Assembly (NCBI GenBank): GCA_009823395.1
Contig: CM020512.1
Coordinates: forward strand, 2,725,905 to 2,789,904
DNA length: 64,000 nucleotides
Reading direction: 5' to 3'
Origin: Thamnaconus septentrionalis
Lineage: Eukaryota; Chordata; Actinopteri; Tetraodontiformes; Monacanthidae
The position numbers and the translations under genes were made by a program. Of this stretch, positions 36,086-47,080 are shown piece after piece (positions within the stretch are counted from its first letter, which is position 1; the number at the start of each line of letters is the position of its first letter). The notes beneath the pieces were generated by a model. That model saw nothing but the letters and a program-made list of their open reading frames with translations. It searched no databases and was not told where the DNA came from.

Positions 36086-36269
36086 GCCTAAACAACATTG
36101 TATTGAAATATTTATGCAAGTTTTTCTTTTCCTGATTATATTTACATTATTTTGGCAGTTCCTGCGATAGTTTAGCATGAGACAGATTGGTGAAATGCAA
36201 ACCCTCAACATTTGAAACTTGAAAAAAAAAAAAATCAACCAATAGTGATTCGTTTTCAAAAAAAGACTA

Positions 36270-37300
36270 AGACCTGCTATTATTGCTGAGGCTCAGTCCC
36301 AAACTAATTTCTCTAACTAACAGTTGCATCGTAACCCTTAGAACCGTGTTGACGCCCGTGGAAATGCGTGATAACCAAGCTGTACCGTACTGAACTGGCA
36401 CCTAGCGACCCTGTGGAAAAAATAATTAATATTAATATTTAAATTTATTGTCTGTCAGTTGGTGAAAAGCAGGAAGTGAAAAGGCTATGTTTCAATTAGA
36501 AAGCACACAGGTTTTATTGCATATCATTTTCAAGCATAAATTCTTCATAGCATTGGAAAGATTACATTTGGCATGCATTGCGACAGAATTAACATCAGAG
36601 TCATATCTTTTCAGTGAATTTTCTCACCACTCAGTACATCTTCAATAATCACAAGCATCAAATTTCATTTTATATAGCGTCTTTCGAGGAACCCAAGGTC
36701 ACTTTACAAAAGATAAATAATCCAAACATACAAAAAACAAACAACAACAAAACATAGCAAAACAGGAAGGGACTTAAGCTAATCACTTAATGTGAAAAAG
36801 CCAGGGAGAAAAGGTGAGTTTTGAGGTGTAACTTGAAACTGTCCAAAGTTACGGATTTCGACAAGGATAGAAGAGCAAATCTCAACAATGTTCAGACTGG
36901 CGCTCATTCCTTCAGCAACAAGAGAGGGATGACATGACTTGTCCTCATGTTCATCTCTCCATTCAGGATGGAAAAATAACAGAAAAAATAAATACAAACA
37001 CACTTCTGAAATCAATTTTATCAGAGTGTAATAATAATAAGTAGGAAAAAAAGTGTGACAGCAAAAGGGCAAACCCCTTGGAAATGAAATGATTGTCAGA
37101 GAACAAAACATCTGCTATGGATTATTTGGCAGATTTTCTGTGTGGGGCAAGAGATGCCAAAAGAGAAGCTGAGTCACTGTGTCCCAGCTGCCTTGGGAGA
37201 AATGTGGGCTACACCCTGGTCAAGATAGCAGGTTGTCACAGGGCCACAGAGAGGCAGACACTTCCTGGATGGATCCTTGATTCATGACGCAAGGAATGGT
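36270..37300. repeat. Copy of prdm16 3'-flank block within C1q array (first)
   Basis: Parts run parallel to 50,540-50,870 ('gtctgtcagttggtgaa', 'acacaggttttattgcatat', 'cttcaataatcacaagcatc') and others to 52,640-52,880 (reading 'actggcgctcattccttcag'). The intervening sequence differs. The right part (about 37,160-37,300) is also shared with 44,850-44,970. Confidence 0.8.
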
Positions 37301-37554
37301 GCACTTCAACAACCACACTGGGGAAGTTAATGTCCTCTCCCTCAACCCATCCTTGAGGAGTCACCTGCCTCAGAGCGCCTGGGTCAGCTTCTACAGACTT
37401 CGTTGCCGAGCTGGCTAACATGGAGTCAGCGACCTTGTTGAACTACATGGTGGCACCACTCCCTACAGGTGTACGATCAAATGAACAAGAAACTTCCCGC
37501 GCGTACAAGTCTGGATAACAAAGAGTCACCAGTTAAGTTCATTAAAGAATCCCA

Positions 37555-37560
37555 CACGTG
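37555..37560 (+). promoter_or_regulatory. Conserved E-box upstream of C1q-like gene 2
   Basis: CACGTG in the block 'aaagaatcccacacgtga', shared with the other C1q copies. Confidence 0.5.
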
Positions 37561-37736
37561 ATTTGCACCCAATGGACTTTGCTTAGTGTGCTCTGAAAAT
37601 GTTATCGCTGTGCTGGGTAGTGTAGAAATGCAATAATAAAATTCACTTCATACATACTGATTGGCACATGTTATCAAATAGATCTCCGGCACGTCTCATG
37701 CACACGTGTCTGGAAATGACTGACTGCCTTCATCCT

Positions 37737-37744
37737 TATAAAAG
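37737..37744 (+). promoter_or_regulatory. TATA box of C1q-like gene 2
   Basis: TATAAAAG about 62 bases before the ATG at 37,806. Confidence 0.8.
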
Positions 37745-37805
37745 AGTAGGATGGAGAAAAGATCAAAACAAACCATCTGACTTGTGTTCATAGAGCGTTT
37801 TGAGA

Positions 37806-38144
37806 ATGAAGACTACGTTGTGTTTTCTGTTTTTGCTGCTAATCTACTCTCTCTGCTCAGGAGAGGTTCAGTCAGAGTTTGACAATGAGGTTCCACCACT
37901 TGGGAAGCAACCTGCTGATAACAGAGGAGAACTACAAGATACCCCCAGCCAGAAGCACACAAGTACAAAGGATGTTAACACCGTGCTGATAAAAATGAGT
38001 GCCATGTTGGCTGAACAGAGGGTGGAGATCAGGCAACTCCAGAAAGAAAACCAAGGTAGGGAAACGGATTGATGAAAAACAATACAGATGATCACAAAAA
38101 CATTAAATAATTGGCTTACTTTCATTCTTGAAAATGTATTTGTG

Positions 38145-38217
<73 letters not shown>

Positions 38218-39399
38218 TTTATTTATTTTTTGTATTTTTTGTATTTTCTTTTTTTTTTAGCACAAATGGCCAAACTGGAGTCACAAAAGACTGAATTGGA
38301 AAAGCAAAAAACTGAAGTGGAAAAGCAAAAGACTGAAGTGGACAAGCTGAAGCAACAGCTGCAAGGTATTTTAAAATAGTGTTAAGATTAGGAGATGGAA
38401 TTGCCACAGGTCAGAGAGGACCACAACAATATCATATGTGATACTGCAATGTACTTAGTATTGTGTTAAGATGTGGTCCCACCTTTAGCCCTCAACATTT
38501 TCTCCCTCTAATTCTTGGAAGAGCTAACCTCGTACTGTCTGCCTAGATTTTATTGTCCTCGTCCTTGGACAGAGATGGTTGATTTTATGTTTGAAGCATT
38601 TATTGAAAACCTAAGTTACAGAACATTACGCACATTTTCTACAAATTTCCACCTCAAACAGCGGAGATGAGCTCACTGAAAGCCAGAACAAATGTGATAG
38701 AAATCCACGTAGAAGAACTGAAGACAGACAAAGAAAGTCAGAACAAAAATTAAAGCAAAGCACGTTGGGTGTCTCGAAAAGTGCTATGTAAATTCAAGCC
38801 ATAATAATAATAACAATAATAATCATTATTATTTTGATTATTCTCACATGACTTATCTTTTCCTAATATAACTCTGTGTCTCAGTCCAACAGGTGGCTTT
38901 CTCAGCCTCTCTACTGGCTTCAGGCTCTGGAACTCTCGGCCCATTTAATACTTACACTCCTCTGGTCTTCAGACATGTGGTCACAAACATTGGGAATGCC
39001 TACAACCCAAACACAGGTTCTCACTTTGATAGACTTATTAAAGTATAAACAGTATTGACTTCCACCTGGATGACTGATATTTTATGTGAGAATTCTCTAC
39101 TTCTATCCAATGCAGGTTTCTTCATTGCACCGGTGAGAGGAGTCTACCAGTTTGAGTTCTATATCGGTGCACATGGAGATAATTCTCATCCCACATCTGT
39201 TGGGTTGATCAAAAATGGAGGCTTTATTTTTAATGCCTTTCAGTATCAGACAGGCGGTTATATGAGCACAAGTAATGGTGCCATACTCCTTCTTGAGGTT
39301 GGAGATGTTGTGCATCTGAATTTGTGGCAAAACGCAGTACTGTTTGACAATGAACACCGCCATACGACCTTCAGTGGACATCTTCTTTTTACGATATAA
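37806..39399 (+). CDS. Secreted C1q-domain protein, gene 2
   Basis: Five exons: 37,806-38,055, 38,261-38,365, 38,662-38,736, 38,885-39,016 and 39,116-39,399. All are phase 1 and open, giving about 281 residues. The signal peptide begins [19 protein letters not shown]. Exon 2 is 105 nt where genes 1 and 3 have 84. The extra 21 nt add one heptad to the stalk (a repeat of EKQKTEV), which lengthens the predicted coiled coil. The C1q head has diverged in its variable loops (DNSHPTSVGLIKNGGFIF, QTGGYMST) while keeping [10 protein letters not shown] and FSGHLLFTI. The exon 3 donor is the weak GTCAGA. Intron 1 holds a TTA microsatellite. Likely a secreted trimeric recognition or signalling protein; ligand unknown. 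Confidence 0.9.
38148..38215. repeat. (TTA)n microsatellite in C1q gene 2 intron 1
   Basis: About 22 TTA units, absent from the same intron of genes 1 and 3. Confidence 0.95.
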
Positions 39400-39848
39400 A
39401 GAGGAAAATGAAGCCATCACAGTGTAAATACAAAACAACATTTTATCAACAGTTTTAGTCTGCTCAGGAGTCAAAGGTTGGACTCCATTTTCATTGGTAG
39501 TTGTAAAGTAATGTAAAGATGATCAGCATAGACATTGTAATATACCAAAAGAAAAAAGAAATTATATAAACATGTGTCAACTGTTTATTCAAAATAATAT
39601 GGTATATCGCATCATTCCTGTGTTGTTTTATTTTCACAATATAGTGGCACTTATAAATGGGGGTTTTAGATCATAGGGTCCTAAGGAAGTTGATGGGAAC
39701 TGGAGGGAAATTTAACAAATAGTTGCACAAAATGCTGTAATAAAATAATTTTACATTTCTACCTTATTTCAGTCAGTAAACAAATAACATTTTCTCTATG
39801 GCGTATGCATGTATGTATGTATGTGTGTGTGTGTGTGTGTGTGTCTAT
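39400..39848. other. 3' flank of C1q gene 2, no gene seen
   Basis: The probable 3' UTR is followed by AT-rich DNA and an ATGT/GT microsatellite (about 39,806-39,845). Confidence 0.6.
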
Positions 39849-40230
39849 GGCTGCGTTCAGACTGCAGGCATATCTGATTCCAATCAGATTCCTTCTCAAA
39901 TCCGATTTTTTTTGGGCTGACTGTCCACACTGTTTTTAGCAAGTGTCCAAATGGGATCTGGCTCTGTTCAGACTGGGCCACATGATTGACCGATCTGACA
40001 GGTTGCTGTAGCAACGGCTTCGCTCCGACGCCACACACTACACGCACAAGCGCGTGTAGTGTGTGACGTAATACAATTGCGACAGCATTACCTGTTGCAA
40101 ACGTTGCGAAATGCGATCTGAAACTACAGGATTTCATGTGGTTTGTCACTGTTCAGACTACAAAAGAGCCATCCAGTTTCAATCTGGATGGGCTAAAAAT
40201 CGGATTTTGGCTGGCAGTCTGAACAAGGCC
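39849..40230. mobile_element. hAT-like MITE
   Basis: The ends GGCTGCGTTCAGACTGC and GCAGTCTGAACAAGGCC are near-perfect inverted repeats, and more complementarity continues inward. The centre holds a palindrome around 40,035-40,060 (CACACTACACGC...GCGTGTAGTGTG). There is no coding capacity. An exact 8-bp target duplication could not be confirmed. Confidence 0.75.
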
Positions 40231-40239
40231 TGTATATAC

Positions 40240-42215
40240 ACATACAGTAGAGGACACAATTATTAGCCCCCCTTATGAAATTAGATTTCTCAATGGAAAT
40301 TAACATTGACAACAAGTGTTTATGGTGTATTTGTTTCCAAATTAACAGACAAATTGTCCACTAAGTTTGATAAAGATATTTTATTGATACACTGAAAGGG
40401 CAAGAAAGGGCAAAAATGAGACATCCAAAATAATTAGCCCCGTTGCCATTAATTGTTATAATCGCATCCGTTTCTGAGTAACTGAACATAACCTCCTTGA
40501 GTAGTTCTTTACTAGGTAGGCCAGATCTCCTGAGGGATTTTGGGCCATTATTCCATTGCAAATTGTTCCAGCTGGTCCAAGCATGGACATTCACTTCAAG
40601 TACCCACCACAGATTCTCAATATGACTGAGGTCTGGACTTCGTGCGAGTCACTCTAGGACCTTGGTTTTGGTATCCTTCAAGATCTGCTCGACTAATTTT
40701 GATGTATGCTTCGGGTCTTATGGGTCTTGTTTTGTTTTATTATTCCTTAAAATTTCAACATAATTTTCTTTTTCATGATGCTATGCACACAATCAACGCT
40801 CCCTGTGCCTGAGGCTGCAAAACAGCCCCAAAGCACCATGTTTAACTGGGGGAACTGTGTTACTAGGTTTGAAGGCCTCTCCCTTTCTTCACCAAACATA
40901 AGCAACATCCATGTGCCCAAGCAGTTCCAGTTTAGTATCAGTAGACCAAAGAGAGTTCCAGAACTCATCTTTAGCTTTCACAAGTTCACAGCCAAACCTC
41001 AGAACCTCACAACAGTCTTCCTTGAAACACCAATTCCATAAGATGCCTGGTCTGTAACAATCATCGTGGCAGATGTCCAGTGCTTCTTGTTGACATGATT
41101 ATTTTCTTCTCCAGAGTTCTAAAAATCTTGACAATGAGCCCCAACGCACAGTGGTTCCAGACACTGTGAAACATTTGGAAATGGGCGTGTAAACTTCCCC
41201 CTTATCGAGCCTCCACTATCTTCTTTCTGAGCTAAAACCTGATTTCCTTTGTCTTTGGCATGGTGAGTAAATGTAGTCCCTCTCAATGATGTGTTCAAGT
41301 GCCCCGTACTATGGAGTCCTTTCATGCTGAGATGAAGCCAATTGACTGCAACTGGTGTGATTTGAAAGCTGATTGGTTAATGAGATGTGTTTTGAAAGGA
41401 AAAAAAAAGTCGTGTCAGGCTGGGACTTAAATGATGAAGAGGCAAACTGAAAATCAGTCCAAAGGAGGAAAAAAAAACATGCTAGAAGTTGCACACGAAA
41501 ATAAACTGAACAGAAAATCACTCGCGGAGGAAAAAAAGACTAAAGCGCATAAAACCAAAAGCTAGATCTAATCTAAGAAATAGAAAAATCAAAAGTACTC
41601 ACACAGAGGAAAACAAAGTGGCAACAAACGTCAAACTGAAACTCACTCAAAAAGAGGGGCAAAGAAACAAGAACAAGAACAATAGGTAACTATGATTAAT
41701 CACAAAAACTATCACTAACAAAAAAAAAATTTCACCCAATTTCAAGGAACAGTAATCTTACTGTGGACTCTTCAAAGGACAATGGCTGTGAGCAGGTTCG
41801 GGGGCAAGCCATGACAGCGAGAGATACTCTGGCACAAGAAAAGGGAGACGCAAACTATTTAAACACACAAGGAAACAAGGCACAGGTGGAAACAATAGGT
41901 AGTTAGGTCAGACGCACAGGCGGCACATGAGGAGGGGAATGTGATCTGATACGAGAGGAAGAGGGAGGCTAATCGGAAAGTTAATCGTTAACCTCACCAC
42001 GGTGTGACAAGAGGTAATATTATTGACCGCCACTTCATGGGGGCTAATAATTTTGAACAGTAAAGCAAGACTTTGATATAAAACAAGCATAAAATGTATT
42101 TCACATTCCAAAACGTACCAAAAGCTTCTAAATAGCACTGGTGAATGTTTAATGTTCATAATTCCATATTTATTCCATTATGCAGTAATTTCAATGGGGG
42201 CTAATCATTATTAGC
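40240..42215 (-). mobile_element. Tc1/mariner element, degraded and interrupted
   Basis: The ends carry 'ggacacaattattagcccc' (40,253) and its inverted partner 'gggggctaataatttt' (about 42,039). A minus-strand transposase remnant reads WNCLGTWMLLMFGE and LWGCFAASGTGSV (about 40,775-40,960), followed by a SPDLSHIENLWW-like stretch (about 40,610-40,660), the typical C-terminal motifs of Tc1 transposase. Several stops are present. The stretch about 41,400-42,000 is unlike Tc1, begins with GTGTCAGG and ends GGTGTGACA, and is probably a second element inserted into it. Confidence 0.75.
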
Positions 42216-42540
42216 GCTGAGGAGCATTGAGGAGCTCCGTCACCTGCTGCAGTCTGCACACTGAGGCCGAATTACTGCAGCGGGTCCACATGTGTGGGCA
42301 CCATGTAACCACATGTGCTACCTATGCTAATGCAGTCTCATTGCTGTTGGCTCTGTGTGGAGCTCCTGTGTATCAGTGTCTATGACTACCCTGCTAGCTG
42401 CTGCTGCCATCCTCAGCTGGCTGCTCAAATCTTAACTTTGTAACACGTTTTGCCCTGTACTGACCTCCATTGCGTTTCTGCTTCCTAGCCACCACATCTG
42501 TGGTCCATGGCTCCACTCACCTCTGCATACGGCTGTGTTA

Positions 42541-43085
42541 GCTGTGCCCATCCGTTCATCAAAGTTCATCAAAGAATCTCACACGTGACTGGCAGCCAGT
42601 GGACTTTGCTTGATGTGCTCTGAAAATGTTATCGCTCTGCTGGGTACTGTACAATCAGGGTAGGGAAACAGAGTGATGAAAAATAGTACAGATGGTCATA
42701 AAAGCGATAAATAATTGGCTTACTTTCATTCTTGAAAATCTATTTGTGCATTTTTTTTCTTTTCTTAGCACAAACTGCCAAGCTGGAGACACCAAAGATT
42801 GAAGTGGAAAAGCAAAAGACTGAACTATACAAACTGAAGAAACAGTTGCCAGATATTTTAATAGTGTTAAGACAAAATGCAAATTCTTCAATTATCAAAA
42901 CATTAAACGATAAGCAGATGGAATTGCCACAGGCCAGAGGGGACCACAAAATTAGGATATGTGATATTGTGATTTGCTTAGTATTGCATTAAGATGTGGT
43001 CCTACCTTTAGCCCTCAACATTTTCTCCGAAATCTTGGAAGAGCTAACCTTGTGCTTTCTGCCTAGTCTGTTGAATTTATTGTCC
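42541..43085 (+). pseudogene. C1q-like gene fragment (upstream block and exon 2 only)
   Basis: The upstream block with its E-box (42,582-42,587) is joined near 42,655 directly to the start of intron 1 ('gtagggaaacagagtgatg'), so the TATA box and exon 1 are deleted. Exon 2 remains (42,779 to about 42,855; AQTAKLE, EVEKQKTELYKLKKQLP). Its splice donor has changed from GGTATT to GATATT and is dead. The copy stops at about 43,085 inside intron 2. Exons 3-5 are absent. Confidence 0.85.
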
Positions 43086-43224
43086 GGACTGTGTTCTCTT
43101 GTCTTCTGTTCTGCTCTGTTTATTTGATGTTTATGATGTTGGTGAATGTTGTCTAGTGAAGGCAACACATCTGTGAGTGGCTGAGATCAGGTGCAGGTGT
43201 GTGAGAGTGTGGACGTGAGAGAGA

Positions 43225-43695
43225 CCGCTGAGCAGGTCATGGGTAGATGGTATCAAAGATTGGTAAGGAAGTGACGTAGATTCTAAGGAAGTCTCGAAAA
43301 ATCCCATTGAAGACGAAGCAAACGTCAAAGAGGGTGACTAACATTGATAGAGATAGGCAATGATTTTACCCTATGTAACATCTTGACCGGTACCATAACT
43401 TGAATTCTGATCCTAATCGTGACTCAGACCCAAATCCTAAACCTCACCGTCACCCGAGTCCTTATCCTAAACCTAACCGTTACCTGAGTTCTGATCCTAA
43501 ACCTAACCGTTACCTGAGTTCTGATCCTAAACCTAACCGTCACCCGAGTCCTGTTCCTAAACCTAACCATTGATTGATTGATTTTATTTCATTCATACTT
43601 GCAGTGCAGCCTAGGCTACTTGGACCCTCCATGGAAAGAATCTACGTCACTTCCTTACGAATCTTTGATCCCATCTAGCCATGATCCTGAGACAT
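43225..43695. repeat. Inverted repeat enclosing a ~30-bp minisatellite
   Basis: The arms at about 43,225-43,285 and 43,635-43,690 are reverse complements with a few mismatches (for example 'aaggaagtgacgtagattct'). Between them (about 43,385-43,570) is a tandem array of a unit near 30 bp resembling CCTAACCGTTACCTGAGTTC plus TGATCCTAAA. Confidence 0.75.
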
Positions 43696-43699
43696 GCAA

Positions 43700-44968
43700 A
43701 GAAACTGTGAAGTATCCTTGCCGTGTGACAGAAGGGGATGTTGCAATATGCTCATTGCCACCAAGTGGTCAAGGGTGTGAATTGCAACCTGTCAAAATGA
43801 CTGACTGCCTTCACATTTTTCCGGCAGTGTAAAAATAATAAACGTTGCGGAAATGACGGAAAATATCTGGTTAAAATATCCTCTGATATATACACACAAA
43901 TACAGATTTTTCTCAGTTCCTTACTAACTTCCCTAACTAACAGTTTAGATCTTATCAGCCCTTACAAACAGAAGCTAATGCCACACTAACACTTATTGTC
44001 TGTCAGTTGGTGAAGAGCAGGAAGTGAAAAGGCTATGTCTCATTTAAAAAGCACACAGGTTTTATTGCATATCAATTTCATGTATAAATTCTTCATAGCA
44101 TTGGAAAGAGAAGGAGCTGTGTCCGGTAAAAGCCTGCCAGATTCAATATAATGCCCATTTATTTTATTTATAATGCAAGTTGCTCAAGAACAAACTGGAT
44201 TTAAAGAGGACACATTGAGGATAGTGGGTAAAATGCTTAAAATAATTATAAGAATGTTAAAATGCCAAAGACCTACAGCTAACTACAGCTACCTTTTCTA
44301 TAAATTAACAACAATTCATTTTATTGGTTTCTTTCTGTTTTGGCACACTAACCCATCAAAAACAGAGATTCAAAATCTCATCAATGTTCAGACTGGCGCT
44401 CATTCCTTCAGCAACAAGAGAGGGATGACATGACTTGTCCTCATGTTCATCTCTCCGGTCAGGATAAAAAAAAAACAACAGAAAAAAATAAATACAAACA
44501 CACACTTCTGAAATCAAATTTATAAGAGAGTAATAATAATAAGTAGGAAAAAAAGTGTGACAGCAAAAGGCAAGCCCCTTGGAAATGAAATGATTGTCAG
44601 AGAACAAAACATCTTCTATGGATTATTTGGCACATACCACTGCACATACCACTGTTGCTATGAACATCTAGGTTATTTTGTACATCATGTGACAATATCA
44701 TACAATTTTGGTCCTTCTCTAAAATAATTATATTAACAATTTAGCACTGTGGTGCCTACAAAGGAACAATACTGTTGTATCTAATAGGGGGAAAGGGTAA
44801 ATAAAATTAACAAACAACAACAAAATAAACAAGCTGAGAAAGACTTTACTCACTGTGTCCCAGCTGCCTTGGGGCAATTGTGGGCTACACCCTGGTCAAG
44901 ACAGCAGGTTGTCACAGGGCCACAGAGAGGCAGACACTTCCTGGATGGATCCTTGATTAATGACGCAA
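43700..44968. repeat. Copy of prdm16 3'-flank block within C1q array (second)
   Basis: 43,690-43,800 parallels 50,190-50,275; 43,905-44,108 parallels 50,540-50,757; and 44,107-44,850 parallels 52,365-53,105 almost base for base. About 1.6 kb present at 50,757-52,365 is missing at the junction near 44,108. Confidence 0.88.
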
Positions 44969-44969
44969 G

Positions 44970-46456
44970 GCTCCTCCTCTAGCTCATCCGGTGGGACCCA
45001 AAGGCGTTCCCAGGCCAGCCCAGAGACATAGGCTGTGTCTCAATTCAGGGTCTGCATCCTTTGAAGCATGCATTTGAAAGGAAGTTGCATCATAGCACTG
45101 CGCGGAGGCTTGTCCCAATTCCCGAAAATCCAAAGGACGCTCCAAATGCGTACTCGGAATGTGCCCTACTTTTAGCCGATTCGAAGGATCTTTCACACCC
45201 TTCTGTATCCCAGGATGCTTTGCGTGCTGCTGCAAAGCATTCTGGGATACTGAGAAGTCAGCTGAAATTGCAGCATCTACTGGCAAAGACACGACATGTA
45301 AATTTAAGTATTCAAATTTCACATAAAATACTACGTTTTTAACGTAGAGTTTTTAATTTATCTGAACATCCAACGACATGGTTGGATGGCGACCCAATGG
45401 TTAGCTTGATGCTATGTAAACGTTGCTTACGGGGTTGGCCAGCAGGAGGGAACGGCGGAGACGCAACCAGGAAATACGCCGCAGGCTAGACCGTCCCGTG
45501 TGGTTACCGGGGAGGCGAGTTTTGGTTCGTCCTTCTTGGCCGGGTCCTTTGGAGAACGCTTCCTTCAGACGGAGGACGCTTCCTCCGAAGGATGCAGACC
45601 CTGAATTGAGACACAGCCATAGTCCCTCCAGCGTATCCTGGGTCTTCCTCCTGCCTCCTCCCGGTGGGACATGCCCGGAACACCTCAGCTGGCCCCTCTC
45701 GATGTGGAGGAGCAGTGGATCTACTCCAAGCTCCTTCCGGGTAACTGAGCTCCTCACCCTGTCCCTCAGGGTGCGCCCAGCCACCCTGTGGAGGAAACTC
45801 ATTTCGACGGCTTGTATTCGCGATCTTGTTCTTTCGGTCATTACCCAAACCTCAGGACCATAGGTGACGGTGGGAACATAGATCGACCGGGAAATTGAGA
45901 GCTTCGCCTTTCGGCTTTGCTCCTTCTTCAGCACGACAGACCGGTACAGCGACTGCATCACTGCAGATGCCGCACTGATCCGCCTGTCGATCTCACGCTC
46001 TATCTTCTCCTCACTCGTGAACAAGACCCCGAGATACTTGAACTCCTCCACCGGAGGCAGGGTCTCTCCACCGACCCAGAGAGGGCAAACCACCTTTTTC
46101 CAGTCGAGAACAATGTACTCGGACTTGGAGGTGCTGATTCTCATCCCAGCCGCTTCACACTCGGCTGCAAACCGCCCCAGTGCACATTGGAGGTCCTGGC
46201 TCAATGAAGCCAACATGACCACATCATCCGCAAAAAGCAGAGACGCAATCATGTGGTTCCTGAACCGAACCACCTCTGGCCCCTGGCTGCGCCTAGAAAT
46301 TCTGTCCATGAAAATAATGAACAGAACCGGTGACAAAGGGCAGCCCTGCCGGAGTCCAACATGTACCTGGAACAAGTCTGACTTACTGCCTGCAATGCGA
46401 ACCAGACTCCTGCTCCGATCATACAGGGACCGAACAGCCCTTTTAGCCAAACACAC
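44970..46456 (-). mobile_element. LINE (non-LTR retrotransposon) fragment, split by a MITE
   Basis: The minus-strand frame from 46,456 has reverse-transcriptase motifs in order: GLRQGCPLSPVLF, ASLLFADDVVMLA, RISTSKSEYIVL and FKYLGVLFTSE. Then come the C-terminal segments YGPEVWVMTERTRSRIQAVE and FLHRVAGRTLRDRVR. The LINE is interrupted by the MITE at 45,031-45,618 and its last ~60 bp resume at 44,970-45,030. The 5' part of the element is missing. The clade is not resolved; Rex1/L2/CR1-like LINEs of fish are the first candidates. Confidence 0.88.
45031..45618. mobile_element. 588-bp MITE nested in the LINE
   Basis: The ends GGCTGTGTCTCAATTCAGGG and CCCTGAATTGAGACACAGCC are perfect inverted repeats, and complementarity extends through 'tctgcatcct'. 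A 3-bp direct repeat ATA flanks it (45,028-45,030 and 45,619-45,621). An internal hairpin lies around 45,208-45,250. It is non-coding. The 3-bp duplication and the GG start suggest a PIF/Harbinger-like origin; this is inference. Confidence 0.85.
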
Positions 46457-46787
46457 TGGGGAAGTTGATTAATTCTCCTTTAACCAATCCTTGTGGGAGT
46501 CACCTGCCTCAGAGTGCCTGGGTCAGCTTCTACAGACTTTGTTATGGAACTGCTAAAATTTGACAATACCTGCACCTGATTAGAGTGTCTGCAAATGTGG
46601 AAAACCACAGCACTGTCTAACTCATCAGTGATAAATGCCCAGTCTTGGATCGCCACTGTCAGCGATTTTGTTGAACTACATGGTGGCACCACTTCCTTCT
46701 GGTGTTCCAATAAATGAACAACAAACTGCCAACACGTGCAAATCTGGACAACAAAGAGTCGCCAGTTAAATTCATCAAAGAATCCCA

Positions 46788-46793
46788 CACGTG
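46788..46793 (+). promoter_or_regulatory. Conserved E-box upstream of C1q-like gene 3
   Basis: CACGTG in the shared block 'aatcccacacgtgactggca'. Confidence 0.5.
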
Positions 46794-47011
46794 ACTGGCA
46801 GCCACTGGACTTTGCCTAGTGTGCTCTGAAAATGTGCTGGACAGTGTAGAAAAGCAAATGCACTTTATCCATAAGATAAGGTAAGATAAGATAAGATAAG
46901 ATAAGATAAAATACAATAATTCTTTCTTAGTCCATTTGCACATGTTATCAAATAGATCTCCTGCACGAGTCTCATGCACGTTTCTGGGAAATGATTGACT
47001 GCCTTCATCCT

Positions 47012-47019
47012 TATAAAAA
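47012..47019 (+). promoter_or_regulatory. TATA box of C1q-like gene 3
   Basis: TATAAAAA about 62 bases before the ATG at 47,081. Confidence 0.8.
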
Positions 47020-47080
47020 AGTAGGATGGAGAAAAGATCAAAACAAACCATCCGACTTGTATTCGTAGAGCGTTTTGACA

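Noticed and set aside
43385..43570. Direct repeats that could suggest a CRISPR array
   Set aside because: The units are contiguous with no unique spacers, in a vertebrate genome. It is a minisatellite.
45423..46472. Long plus-strand frames opposite the LINE
   Set aside because: They are antisense shadows of the reverse transcriptase and MITE sequence.
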